Source of the DNA: Ruminococcus sp. YE71
Lineage (GTDB): Bacteria; Bacillota; Clostridia; Oscillospirales; Ruminococcaceae
DNA: 64,000 nt
Assembly: GCF_900119155.1 (NCBI RefSeq)
Contig: NZ_FPIR01000004.1
Span: 152,222 to 216,221, forward strand
Direction of reading: 5' to 3'
A program made the translations under genes and the position numbers. Below, piece after piece: positions 7,742 to 14,812 of the stretch (position 1 is its first letter; every line of letters begins with the position of its first letter). The notes under the pieces were generated by a model, which saw only the letters and a program-made list of their open reading frames with translations, was not told the origin of the DNA and did not search any database.

Positions 7742-8227
7742 TCACCTCTTTGGTCTTTCGGGCAGAAACACCCTTTCGATGCGTCTTTTGAACCTGAACG
7801 GAAGGCTGGTTTCGGGCTCGATGGGGAACACGAATATCGAGCGTATACCCATCGCGTGGCAGCCCATCACGTCGGTGAATATCTGGTCGCCCACCGCCGC
7901 TATCTCGCGCTTCGGCAGACCCATGAGCTTTCTCGCCCTGATGTAGCCGATGGGCAGGGGTTTCGCGCCGTTCGGCACGAAGTCGAGCCCCAGCTGACGT
8001 GCGAACGGCGTGACCCTCTCAGGCTTGTTGTTCGACACGATCATAAGTTTTATCCCTGCCGCCTTCATGGTGTCCAGCCAGTCCAGAGAAGACTGCGGCG
8101 GCACGGGGTTATTGTGTGTGGTAAGCGTGTTGTCGAGGTCGAGCAGCAGTCCCCTGATATGCTTCTGTTTCAGGAACTGCGGCGTTATCTCGGTCACGTC
8201 ATTGAATACATAAGTAGGCTTAAACAT
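7742..8227 (-). CDS. YqeG family HAD-type phosphatase
   Basis: A 161-residue HAD IIIA phosphatase. Motif I is LLLDLDNTLT (nucleophile Asp and acid Asp), motif II VSNN, motif III Lys near GAKPLP, and motif IV VGDQIFTDVMGC. It is the right length for YqeG, whose plant relative dephosphorylates phosphatidylglycerophosphate and whose bacterial role is still debated; in Bacilli it sits next to yqeH and nadD/yqeK genes. Here it opens a three-gene operon with a small protein and a nuclease. No strong ribosome site precedes the ATG (only AGAGATATTT). Upstream lies a structured RNA region. Confidence 0.9.
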   Translation of the reverse strand: MFKPTYVFNDVTEITPQFLKQKHIRGLLLDLDNTLTTHNNPVPPQSSLDWLDTMKAAGIKLMIVSNNKPERVTPFARQLGLDFVPNGAKPLPIGYIRARKLMGLPKREIAAVGDQIFTDVMGCHAMGIRSIFVFPIEPETSLPFRFKRRIERVFLPERPKR

Positions 8228-8264
8228 AAATATCTCTGATCTCTTATCTCCGAACTGTTATCTG

Positions 8265-8303
8265 AAAAAAGTCCCCTGTCCTCACCCTCATCCCCGTGAC
8301 AGT
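8265..8303 (-). terminator. Possible terminator after the structured RNA
   Basis: On the minus strand CTGTC pairs with GACAG across a G-rich loop, followed by GGGGAC and six T. The stem is weak, so this is tentative. It would define the 3' end of the RNA at 8304-8463 about 50 nt before the YqeG start. Confidence 0.35.
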
Positions 8304-8463
8304 GCAGGTAGTAATAATAAGTTGTACGCCGTGCATTTGTTACATTGCTGAGCGTAAAAGTAAAAAGAGGAGTCGAACCTCTGTGCCCGCCCCGGGACAC
8401 AACCTTGAAGCGAGGCTCATTCTCAGCCTCAGGAGATACACTCTCATCACGGGAACTACCAGC
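8304..8463 (-). ncRNA. Candidate tRNA-mimicking small RNA (Y RNA / YrlA-like)
   Basis: About 160 nt on the minus strand, starting 9 nt after the stop of the DIP1984 gene. The ends pair: GCTGGTAGT (8463-8455) with ACTACCTGC (8312-8304), broken only by a T-T mismatch. Inside are a D-arm-like hairpin GAGA-GTGTA-TCTC (8445-8433), a perfect hairpin GAGGCT-GAGAATG-AGCCTC (8430-8412), a GTGTCC...GGGCAC hairpin (about 8402-8383) and a perfect tRNA T-arm AGAGG-TTCGACT-CCTCT (8382-8366). No acceptor stem or anticodon loop fits a real tRNA, including tRNA-Sec. A long end-to-end stem closing a tRNA-like module is the architecture described for bacterial Y RNAs. The GGUAGU / ACUACC stem also resembles the lower stem of animal Y RNAs as I recall them. 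No Ro60/Rsr gene is in the window. Confidence 0.45.
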
Positions 8464-8471
8464 AAATATTA

Positions 8472-8924
8472 TCAGATAAGATCGGTGTTCCAGTTCGCGC
8501 CCTGAAGTTTCGTGTCGGTCTCACGAAGCTGTTTCGACAGCTTGTCGAGATCCTTCTGCATAGCGCGGACGTTCACGGTCGGGAGTATCTTCACCTCGCT
8601 GCCCGACATCCTGCGAATATTCATATTTGCCGATGCGAGCAGTGCGCGGATGGCTGCTATCTTCATCGTCAGCACATCGCGTTTTGCGATTATCGCGGAG
8701 AGCGTCTCGCCGTCTGTGACAGCCACCGAGTTTGTGTGATTTATGCGGATAATGAGCTCTTCGAGCCTTTCACAGCAGGAATCGAGTTCTGCCAGCAGTT
8801 CGGCGGGGTCTTCATTCGGCTTTTCGCCCTCCTGCACCTTTGCATTGTTCTCAAGTCTTGTTCTGAGCTGTTCGATCCGCTTCTGAAGATCGGCTCTTTC
8901 GCCAAGTGCCTCTGCAAGTTTCAT
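8472..8924 (-). CDS. DIP1984 family protein
   Basis: A 150-residue, almost fully helical, charged protein. The family pattern is clear: an N-terminal block beginning MKLAEALGERADLQKRI, then NAKVQEGEKPNEDP, INHTNS, ERDVL-like AKRDVLTMKI, VPTV-like ILPTVNV and a C-terminal QGANWNTDLI. The founding member is Corynebacterium DIP1984; 'septicolysin' also appears as a name in databases. The function is unproven. As I recall, computational work on RNA-repair systems has noted such genes in RNA-related neighbourhoods. The start at 8924 follows AGGAG; a longer frame upstream would run into the rpsU terminator. It directly precedes the tRNA-like RNA on the same strand. Confidence 0.88.
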   Translation of the reverse strand: MKLAEALGERADLQKRIEQLRTRLENNAKVQEGEKPNEDPAELLAELDSCCERLEELIIRINHTNSVAVTDGETLSAIIAKRDVLTMKIAAIRALLASANMNIRRMSGSEVKILPTVNVRAMQKDLDKLSKQLRETDTKLQGANWNTDLI

Positions 8925-8943
8925 ATCTGTCTCTCCTTTCAAG

Positions 8944-8978
8944 AAAAAAAAACGGGCATTTTTTGCAAAAATACCCGC
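8944..8978 (-). terminator. Intrinsic terminator of rpsU
   Basis: CGGGTATTTTT, loop GCA, AAAAATGCCCG, then nine T on the minus strand. The 11-bp stem has one G-T pair. It separates rpsU from the DIP1984 gene, which begins 20 nt later. Confidence 0.88.
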
Positions 8979-8989
8979 CTTTATTATCA

Positions 8990-9163
8990 TCAATACTTGC
9001 GCTTACGAGCAGCTTCGGACTTCTTCTTACGCTTTACCGAAGGCTTTTCGTAGTGCTCTCTCTTACGAACCTCAGCGATAACGCCGTCCTTTGCGCAGCT
9101 TCTCTTGAAGCGCTTAAGAGCGGTATCAAGGCTCTCGTTCTTGCCTACGCGAATTTCTGCCAA
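8990..9163 (-). CDS. rpsU: 30S ribosomal protein S21
   Basis: A 57-residue protein starting from a TTG codon. It begins [19 protein letters not shown] and ends in the lysine/arginine-rich tail [14 protein letters not shown], both diagnostic of S21. GGAGGG lies 7 nt before the TTG, and no in-frame ATG fits. S21 contacts the 3' end of 16S rRNA near the anti-Shine-Dalgarno region and affects initiation. The gene is monocistronic, with a strong promoter at 9345-9373 and a strong terminator at 8944-8978, and has a leader of about 175 nt. Confidence 0.93.
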   Translation of the reverse strand: MAEIRVGKNESLDTALKRFKRSCAKDGVIAEVRKREHYEKPSVKRKKKSEAARKRKY

Positions 9164-9340
9164 AATGTTTCCCTCCCTTTGCCGCTGCTGACAGAGAATA
9201 GTTATGTGTCCCGACGCATCTTCTTTGCGGTTATAGTAAAGGAGGCTTGCGCATCAACAGCGCAGTCCTTGAAAGTGCGGTATTACCGCGCTCCCTCTCT
9301 GCCGTTCTTTACCGTCAGGCTTTACTTACATAACTACAGA
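9164..9340 (-). promoter_or_regulatory. Long structured leader of rpsU
   Basis: About 175 nt between promoter and TTG start. It can form hairpins GCGGTAATACCGC and AAGGACTGCGC...GCGCAAGCCTCCTT; the second arm holds a CCTCC run that could mask a Shine-Dalgarno sequence. It is possibly an S21 autoregulatory leader, but I recognise no known class. Confidence 0.35.
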
Positions 9341-9344
9341 CATC

Positions 9345-9373
9345 ATTATATCACATTTCTTCTCATTTGTCAA
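9345..9373 (-). promoter_or_regulatory. Consensus sigma-A promoter of rpsU
   Basis: On the minus strand TTGACA, 17 bp, TATAAT, with TGTGA just before the -10 box. This is a perfect match in both boxes, fitting a strongly expressed ribosomal gene. Confidence 0.88.
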
Positions 9374-9418
9374 TAGCTTTTTGAGATTTTTTTTGTATTT
9401 ATTTTTTTGAAGATCTTC

Positions 9419-9442
9419 ACGGGTCCGAAAAATGTCAGACCC
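9419..9442. repeat. Inverted repeat downstream of leuS
   Basis: ACGGGTC / GACCCGT arms with a 10-12 nt loop, 20 nt after the leuS stop. On the minus strand A-rich rather than T-rich sequence follows, so it is an incomplete terminator or an mRNA 3'-end stem. Confidence 0.45.
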
Positions 9443-9460
9443 GTAAATATCTGTCAGTCA

Positions 9461-11875
9461 TCACTTCACTACGATATTGACCAGCTTAGCAGGTACAGCG
9501 ATCTCCTTGACGATGTTCTTGCCCTCGATAGCAGCGGCAATATCGGGCTGTTCCTTTGCGAGCGCCAGCATCTCGTCCTTGGTGCTGTCCTTCGGGATGT
9601 TCAGCTTGCACTTGATCTTGCCGTTGATCTGGCAAACGATCTCAACGGTCGCGTCGATGCAGAGTGCGGGATCGAAGCTCACCCACTCCTGCTCGTCGAG
9701 CACGCCCTCGCAGCCGATAGCCTGATACAGTTCCTCGGTGATGTGGGGTGCGAACGGATAGAGGATGATGAGGAAGTCCCTGAACTCGCGCTTTGTGATG
9801 CTGCCGACTGCATAGATGTCGTTCAGCAGGGTCATCATAGCGGCGATAGCGGTGTTGAACTTCATCGCCTCGATGTCCTCGGTGACCTTCTTGATAGTCT
9901 TGTGCATATTGCTTCTGAGAGCGTCGCTGTAGTCGTCGCTGTCAACGACCTTCTCCTGAAGCGCCCATACTCTGTCCGCAAAACGCTTGCAGCCCTTAAC
10001 GCTGCTGTCGCTCCACGGTGCAGCCTTCTCGTAGTCGCCCATGAACAGAACGTAGAGTCTGAGAACGTCAGCGCCGAACTCCTTGACAACGTCGTTAGGG
10101 TCAACGACGTTTCCTCTCGACTTGGACATCTTCTCGCCGTCGGGTCCGAGGATGAGTCCCTGAGCAGTTCTCTTTGCATACGGCTCGGAAGTCGGAACGA
10201 GGCCGAGGTCGTAGAGGAACTTGTGCCAGAAGCGGGAGTAGATCATGTGGCGTGTAACGTGCTCCATACCGCCGTTGTACCAGTCAACGGGCATCCAGTA
10301 TTTCAGAGCCTCCTGCGATGCGAACTCGCTGTCGTTGTGGGGGTCGCAGTAGCGCAGGAAGTACCAGCTCGAACCTGCCCACTGAGGCATGGTATCGGTC
10401 TCGCGCTTAGCAGCGCTGCCGCACTTAGGGCAGGTGCAGTTCACGAAGCTCTCGATCTTTGCCAGAGGGCTCTCGCCGTCGGTACCGGGCTCGAAGTTCT
10501 CAACGGGGGGCAGTCTCAGCGGGAGCTCTTCGTAAGGAACAGCCACCATGCCGCACTTCGGGCAGTGAACTATCGGGATAGGTTCGCCCCAGTAGCGCTG
10601 ACGGTTGAACGCCCAGTCCTTCATCTTGTACTGAACGCCTGCCTCGCCGCAGCCTTTTTCGGCAAGCACGCCGAGTATCTTTGCGATAGCTTCCTTCTTG
10701 GTCTTGATGCCGTTGAGGATGTCGGAGTTGACCATCTCACCGTCGCCCGTGTAGGCTTCCTTGGAGATGTCGCCGCCCTTGATGACCTCGATGATGTCGA
10801 TGCCGAACTTCTTAGCGAAGTCGTAGTCACGGGTATCGTGTGCGGGAACAGCCATGATAGCGCCCGTGCCGTAGCCCATCATTACGTAGTCGGAGATGAA
10901 TACGGGTATCTCCTTGCCGTTGATGGGGTTGATAGCGGTCAGACCTTCGATCTTCACGCCTGTCTTGTCCTTTACGAGCTGTGTTCTCTCGAACTCGCTC
11001 TTCTTTGCGCACTCAGCCTTGTAAGCGTCGAGGGCGTCTATGTTGGTGATGGAATCACGGTACTTCTCGATGATGGGGTGTTCGGGAGCGATTACCATGA
11101 ATGTTACGCCGTAGAGGGTATCGGGGCGTGTGGTGTAGATGCGGAGCTTTTCGTCAGCGCCGCCTACCTTTACCGCGAAGTCAACGAATGCGCCCGTGGA
11201 CTTGCCTATCCAGTTCTCCTGCTGGAGACGGACGTTGGGCAGGTAGTCTACCTCTTCGAGACCCTGGAGCAGCTTGTCTGCGTACTCGGTGATGCGCAGG
11301 TACCATACTTCCTTGGTCTTCTGAACGATGTCGCTGTGGCAGATATCGCACTTGCCGCCCTGGGAATCCTCATTGGAGAGAACCACCTTACAGCTGGGGC
11401 AGTAGTTAACGAGGGTCTTGTCGCGGAACACGAGACCGTTCTCGAACATCTTGAGGAATATCCACTGGGTCCACTTGTAGTAGCCCTCATCGGTGGTGTC
11501 AACGACTCTCGACCAGTCGAAGGAGAAGCCGACCTTTTTGAGCTGACCCGTGAACTTGACGATGTTGCGGTCGGTAACGAGTCTCGGGTGGATGTTCTCC
11601 TTGATGGCGGTGTTCTCGGTGGGCAGACCGTAAGCGTCGAAGCCGATGGGGAACAGAACGTTGTAGCCCTGCATACGTCTCTTGCGGCTGACTACTTCAA
11701 GACCCGAATAAGCCTTGATGTGTCCCACGTGCATACCGTGTCCCGACGGATAGGGGAACTCAACCAGTCCGTAGAACTTTTTCTTGCTGTGATCGTCCGA
11801 AGCCTTGAACGTGCCGTGCTCGTCCCAGTACTTCTGCCATTTTTCCTCTATCGAGGCAAAATCGTAGCTTTTCAT
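9461..11875 (-). CDS. leuS: Leucyl-tRNA synthetase
   Basis: Class Ia synthetase that charges tRNA-Leu. The 804 residues match bacterial LeuRS. The HIGH-type motif is in YPSGHGMHVGHIK near residue 45. The zinc-binding and CP1 editing insertion follows (NYCPSCKVVL, CDICHSD, and the editing motif TTRPDTLYGVTFM at about 230-245). The catalytic DWAFNRQRYWGEPIP block and the KMSKS loop GEKMSKSRGNV (near 580) come next, then the anticodon-binding C-terminal helices. GAGGACTG precedes the ATG. No T-box fits in the 77-bp gap upstream; it appears to be the last gene of the rdgB-yhbY-nadD-yqeK-rsfS transcript. Confidence 0.98.
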   Translation of the reverse strand: MKSYDFASIEEKWQKYWDEHGTFKASDDHSKKKFYGLVEFPYPSGHGMHVGHIKAYSGLEVVSRKRRMQGYNVLFPIGFDAYGLPTENTAIKENIHPRLVTDRNIVKFTGQLKKVGFSFDWSRVVDTTDEGYYKWTQWIFLKMFENGLVFRDKTLVNYCPSCKVVLSNEDSQGGKCDICHSDIVQKTKEVWYLRITEYADKLLQGLEEVDYLPNVRLQQENWIGKSTGAFVDFAVKVGGADEKLRIYTTRPDTLYGVTFMVIAPEHPIIEKYRDSITNIDALDAYKAECAKKSEFERTQLVKDKTGVKIEGLTAINPINGKEIPVFISDYVMMGYGTGAIMAVPAHDTRDYDFAKKFGIDIIEVIKGGDISKEAYTGDGEMVNSDILNGIKTKKEAIAKILGVLAEKGCGEAGVQYKMKDWAFNRQRYWGEPIPIVHCPKCGMVAVPYEELPLRLPPVENFEPGTDGESPLAKIESFVNCTCPKCGSAAKRETDTMPQWAGSSWYFLRYCDPHNDSEFASQEALKYWMPVDWYNGGMEHVTRHMIYSRFWHKFLYDLGLVPTSEPYAKRTAQGLILGPDGEKMSKSRGNVVDPNDVVKEFGADVLRLYVLFMGDYEKAAPWSDSSVKGCKRFADRVWALQEKVVDSDDYSDALRSNMHKTIKKVTEDIEAMKFNTAIAAMMTLLNDIYAVGSITKREFRDFLIILYPFAPHITEELYQAIGCEGVLDEQEWVSFDPALCIDATVEIVCQINGKIKCKLNIPKDSTKDEMLALAKEQPDIAAAIEGKNIVKEIAVPAKLVNIVVK

Positions 11876-11952
11876 TTTATCAGTCCTCTTTTACATTAAA
11901 AAATTTTGACTTGGTTAATATGTAGGGTGGGTGCCCCTGCCCTGCATACATA

Positions 11953-12276
11953 TCAGGAAAAGAATGCGCGTACATCTTTATTGATGACCAGCATTGCCGC
12001 GCAGAGGATATCTGCTATACCCTCAGCGAGGTAGAGCGCCTGTCTGCCTTCGATGTTGGCTTTCAGGTGCATCAGCGCTATCGCGCCGAGAAACACTGCT
12101 GTCAGCAGGTTAAAGGGCTTTCTGCCCCGGCGCAGCGTGTATCCCAGCGCCGCATTCACCACTATCATCACGATGTTCGTCAGCGAGAAGCCCAGCAGCA
12201 GGTTCACCACGCTCTTTACCACCATATACAGGGCGATGCCTGTGGAGATACTGTGTCCGTTCGATGAATTACCCAT
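11953..12276 (-). CDS. Small membrane protein, hypothetical
   Basis: 107 residues with three or four hydrophobic segments (IALYMVVKSVVNLLLGF, IVMIVVNAALGY, LLTAVFLGAIALMHL and ILCAAMLVI) joined by short basic turns (LRRGRK). I recognise no family. It lies 6 bp after rsfS and 77 bp before leuS, so it is probably translated from the same transcript. No catalytic motif is visible. Confidence 0.7.
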   Translation of the reverse strand: MGNSSNGHSISTGIALYMVVKSVVNLLLGFSLTNIVMIVVNAALGYTLRRGRKPFNLLTAVFLGAIALMHLKANIEGRQALYLAEGIADILCAAMLVINKDVRAFFS

Positions 12277-12282
12277 CTTCCG

Positions 12283-12645
12283 TCAGCCTTCCTTCACGTA
12301 CTCGCTGATGTCCATGAACTCGCCGTCCTGCCACAGCTTTTCGAGCTTGTAGAAGTCGCGGGTCTCTTTATTGAAAACGTGTACCATGATGTCGGTGTAG
12401 TCGAGAATTATCCAGTTCGCTTCCGAGTAGCCCTCGGTGCGCACAGGCTCCAGACCGAGCTTTTTCAGCTCGTACTCCACCACGTCCGCCAGCGCCTTCG
12501 TCTGGGTGGACGATGTACCGTTCGCGATCACGAAGTAGTCCGCGAGTATCGTCAGGTCGCGGATGCCGACTGCCTGTATGTCCTCTGCCCTCTTCGAGTC
12601 GAGTGCCTTGATTATGGTTATCAGGGTTTCCTTCTGTGAAGCCAT
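12283..12645 (-). CDS. rsfS: Ribosomal silencing factor RsfS
   Basis: A 120-residue DUF143/Iojap protein that binds uL14 and keeps the 50S subunit from joining in starved cells. Family features: AIDSKKA-like ALDSKRAEDIQAVGI, then LADYFVIANGTSSTQTKALAD, and the C-terminal WIILDYTDIMVHVFNKETRDFYKLEKLW. The start at 12645 follows GGAGGAAAGCTA; a further 13 codons upstream look untranslated. It stands between yqeK and a small membrane protein, the standard Firmicutes order nadD-yqeK-rsfS. Confidence 0.96.
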   Translation of the reverse strand: MASQKETLITIIKALDSKRAEDIQAVGIRDLTILADYFVIANGTSSTQTKALADVVEYELKKLGLEPVRTEGYSEANWIILDYTDIMVHVFNKETRDFYKLEKLWQDGEFMDISEYVKEG

Positions 12646-12739
12646 TAGCTTTCCTCCTTGGGTCTTTGTTTTATTTTTGGTCATAAAGTGCGGGTTTTCC
12701 TGTGGGGAACTTCGTCCCCCATGCCCCTTGTTTATTTTT

Positions 12740-13318
12740 TTATTTCTTACTTAGTATTTCATTGTAGGCTTCGAGTGTCGAGATGGGTATCGTATTGCCT
12801 TTCAGCGCACTGTCCGCTATCGAATATCTTAACGCTTCATACATTCCCTTGTCAAGACTCGTATGCGCGTATTTGCGGTACTTCTTTACATCCTTGTACT
12901 CCCTGTCCTCCGAGGTCAGGTCCGCAAGATATACTATCTGAGCCAGCTTCGACATCCCCGCCGCTCCTACCGTGTGGTACCTCACGGCTTCGAGTATGTC
13001 CCTGTCCTCTTCAAGCGTCAGCCCGAATTCCTCCATCAGCAGCTGCGCCCCCGCTACCGCGTGCAGCAGCGGTGTGCTCTTCAGCTCTATCTGTGAGACC
13101 GCTATCTTGCACCTCGACGCAAGCTCGAATTGCCGCTCCCTCGGAAGCTCCTTCGCGATGTCGTGTATCAGTCCTGCAAAATATGCCCTCTCCTTGTCCT
13201 CGCCGTACAGCTCGGCAAGCTCTCTCGACATCGCGGCTACGTTCAGCGAGTGTACGTACCGCTTCTTTGAAAGGTTCGCTTTCAGAAAGTCCTTGTATTT
13301 ATTCAGTTCTTTCGCCAA
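12740..13318 (-). CDS. yqeK: HD-domain Ap4A hydrolase YqeK (symmetrical)
   Basis: A 192-residue HD-superfamily hydrolase that splits diadenosine tetraphosphate into two ADP. The metal site is intact: His in RYVHSLNVA, HD in LIHDIAKEL, His in HAVAGA and VRYHTVG, and Asp in VYLADLTS. The start codon is TTG (13318) with GAGGA upstream; an upstream in-frame TAG rules out a longer protein. It begins 6 bp after nadD. The two are paired in many Firmicutes. Confidence 0.95.
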   Translation of the reverse strand: MAKELNKYKDFLKANLSKKRYVHSLNVAAMSRELAELYGEDKERAYFAGLIHDIAKELPRERQFELASRCKIAVSQIELKSTPLLHAVAGAQLLMEEFGLTLEEDRDILEAVRYHTVGAAGMSKLAQIVYLADLTSEDREYKDVKKYRKYAHTSLDKGMYEALRYSIADSALKGNTIPISTLEAYNEILSKK

Positions 13319-13324
13319 TATCTA

Positions 13325-13924
13325 TCATTCCTCGTTAGTGTAAAGCTTATGCGCCGTGATGTATCCGAGCACCCTTTCGTCCAGCAGCTTTTCAAGCTCG
13401 CCGTAGCGGCGTTCCCTCGCCAGCGCACGTATCTGCGTCGAGCTGACCTCGAAGGGTTCCGCCTCGACAAATACCGCCTTCGGGTACCGCTTCGCTTTTT
13501 CGCGGCAGGCCTGTGTGTCCTCGGCGCAGCGTGTGATGCACAGCGGCGTACACATTTTCATCAGTTCGTCCGCTCTGTACCATTGGTCGAAGGTCAGCAG
13601 CATATCGCTGCCCATGATGAAGTACAGCTCACCCTCGGGATACAGCTCCCGAAAGTGCCTGACCGTGTAGTAGGAATAGCTCTTACCCTCACGTTCAAGC
13701 TCCCATCCGCTGACCGTCACGCCGTTCATATCCCCGACTGCGAGTTTCAGCATCTCCAGCCTGTCCTCTCCGCCCGACAGACCCTTTGCCTGCTTATGCG
13801 GCGGCGTTTTCGTCGGGATAACGAACGTCCTGTCTATATCCACGGCTTCGAGCACGGTTTTCAGCAGACGGATATGCCCCATGTGTACGGGGTCGAAGGT
13901 GCCGCCGAATATCGCGGTGCTCAC
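13325..13924 (-). CDS. nadD: Nicotinate-nucleotide adenylyltransferase
   Basis: Makes deamido-NAD from nicotinate mononucleotide and ATP. The nucleotidyltransferase signature IFGGTFDPVHMGH is at the very N terminus, GSDM (FIMGSDMLLTFDQW) binds substrate, and VSSTQIR is the ISSTxIR ATP motif. The start is GTG at 13924, whose last two bases are shared with the TGA stop of yhbY (GTGA). A longer frame would add residues before the signature that no NadD has. With this start it has 199 residues, the normal length. Confidence 0.95.
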   Translation of the reverse strand: MSTAIFGGTFDPVHMGHIRLLKTVLEAVDIDRTFVIPTKTPPHKQAKGLSGGEDRLEMLKLAVGDMNGVTVSGWELEREGKSYSYYTVRHFRELYPEGELYFIMGSDMLLTFDQWYRADELMKMCTPLCITRCAEDTQACREKAKRYPKAVFVEAEPFEVSSTQIRALARERRYGELEKLLDERVLGYITAHKLYTNEE

Positions 13925-14217
13925 TTGGCTTTCAGCCTTATCTTCGGCTCTTTTTCGTTGCGCTTGAACAGCACCGCCTTTGAACCGATGCACTGCACGA
14001 CCTCTGCCCCGATGCGTTCCGCGATGTCCTCTGCGGCCTCGCGTGCGGTCAGGAGAGAGTTGTCCAGCACCTTTATCTTGATTATCTCATGCACTCTGAG
14101 GTAGTCGTCTATCTGCTGTGCCTGAGCGTCGTTCACGCCGCCCTTTCCGATCTGGAAAGACGGCTCTATCGAATTTGCCAGAGCCTTGAGTTCGGCTCTC
14201 TGTTTTGGTGTTATCAT
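13921..14217 (-). CDS. yhbY: YhbY family RNA-binding (CRM domain) protein
   Basis: A 98-residue single CRM domain that binds pre-50S ribosomal particles. It shows the usual order: QRAELKALANSIEPSFQIGKGG with the conserved GKGG loop, a middle helix pair ending HEIIKIKVL, and GAEVVQCIGSKAVLFKRN. The stop overlaps the nadD start; the gene starts 4 bp after rdgB. Confidence 0.95.
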   Translation of the reverse strand: MITPKQRAELKALANSIEPSFQIGKGGVNDAQAQQIDDYLRVHEIIKIKVLDNSLLTAREAAEDIAERIGAEVVQCIGSKAVLFKRNEKEPKIRLKAK

Positions 14218-14220
14218 ATT

Positions 14221-14808
14221 TTATCCTTTCAGTTCGTTCACGAGTTTCCTCAGTGCCGTACCCCTGTGTGAAACGGCGTTCTTTTCTTCCGCGCCTATCT
14301 GTGCGAAAGACCTGTCGCCGTACATGAAAATCGGGTCGTAGCCGAAGCCGTTCTCACCGAGCGGTTCAAAGCCTATGCGTCCCTCGCACTCGCCGCGCAC
14401 GGAGATCTCCGTACCGTCAGCCTTGATGAAGTGTATCACGCAGACGAATCTTGCGGAGCGTTCGCTGCCTGTTTTGCCTTCGAGCCTGCGGATAAGCTCA
14501 TCATTCTTTGCCTTATCGTCGCCCAGTCCGAGCCATCTTGCCGAGTAGACGCCGGGTTCGCCGTTCAGCGCGTCCACCGACAGTCCGCTGTCGTCCGCGA
14601 GTGCTGCCGCGCCCGTGCCCTTCACCAGCCCGAACAGTGCCCTTGCCTTGATAGCGGCATTCTCTTCAAAAGTCGTACCTGTTTCCTCAGGGTCGCAGAC
14701 TATGCCTGCGTCTTTAAGGCTGAGCACCTCATCGAACCCGCATTCTGCGAGCATTTCCTTATACTCGCGCACCTTGCCTGCGTTGCCGCTTGCGATTATG
14801 AGCTTCAC
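14221..14808 (-). CDS. rdgB: XTP/dITP diphosphatase (Ham1/RdgB)
   Basis: Removes non-canonical purine nucleotides (XTP, dITP, ITP) by pyrophosphate release. It shows IASGNAGKVREYKEML at the N terminus, TTFEENAAIKA, the catalytic ADDSGLSVDAL with GVYSARWLG, GFGYDPIF and SHRGTALRKL. The 195 residues are the normal length. The start is GTG (14808), with GGAGGAGTGG at the end of the upstream gene as ribosome site. Confidence 0.96.
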   Translation of the reverse strand: MKLIIASGNAGKVREYKEMLAECGFDEVLSLKDAGIVCDPEETGTTFEENAAIKARALFGLVKGTGAAALADDSGLSVDALNGEPGVYSARWLGLGDDKAKNDELIRRLEGKTGSERSARFVCVIHFIKADGTEISVRGECEGRIGFEPLGENGFGYDPIFMYGDRSFAQIGAEEKNAVSHRGTALRKLVNELKG

Positions 14809-14812
14809 TTTT

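Noticed and set aside
8361-8463. tRNA-Sec or tmRNA 3' half on the minus strand
   Set aside because: The T-arm is perfect and a CTTCAAG looks like a Sec anticodon loop, but its flanks do not pair, no 8-bp acceptor exists and the sequence after the T-arm is T-rich. tmRNA end sequences are absent.
9407-11899. Very long plus-strand ORF opposite leuS, and similar ones opposite smc, topA and the YYF repeat protein
   Set aside because: They mirror the GC-rich third positions of the real genes on the other strand; motifs and ribosome sites belong to the minus-strand frames.
11876-11952. T-box leader for leuS
   Set aside because: The gap is 77 bp, too short, with no T-box motif or specifier stem; leuS appears to be within a longer transcript.
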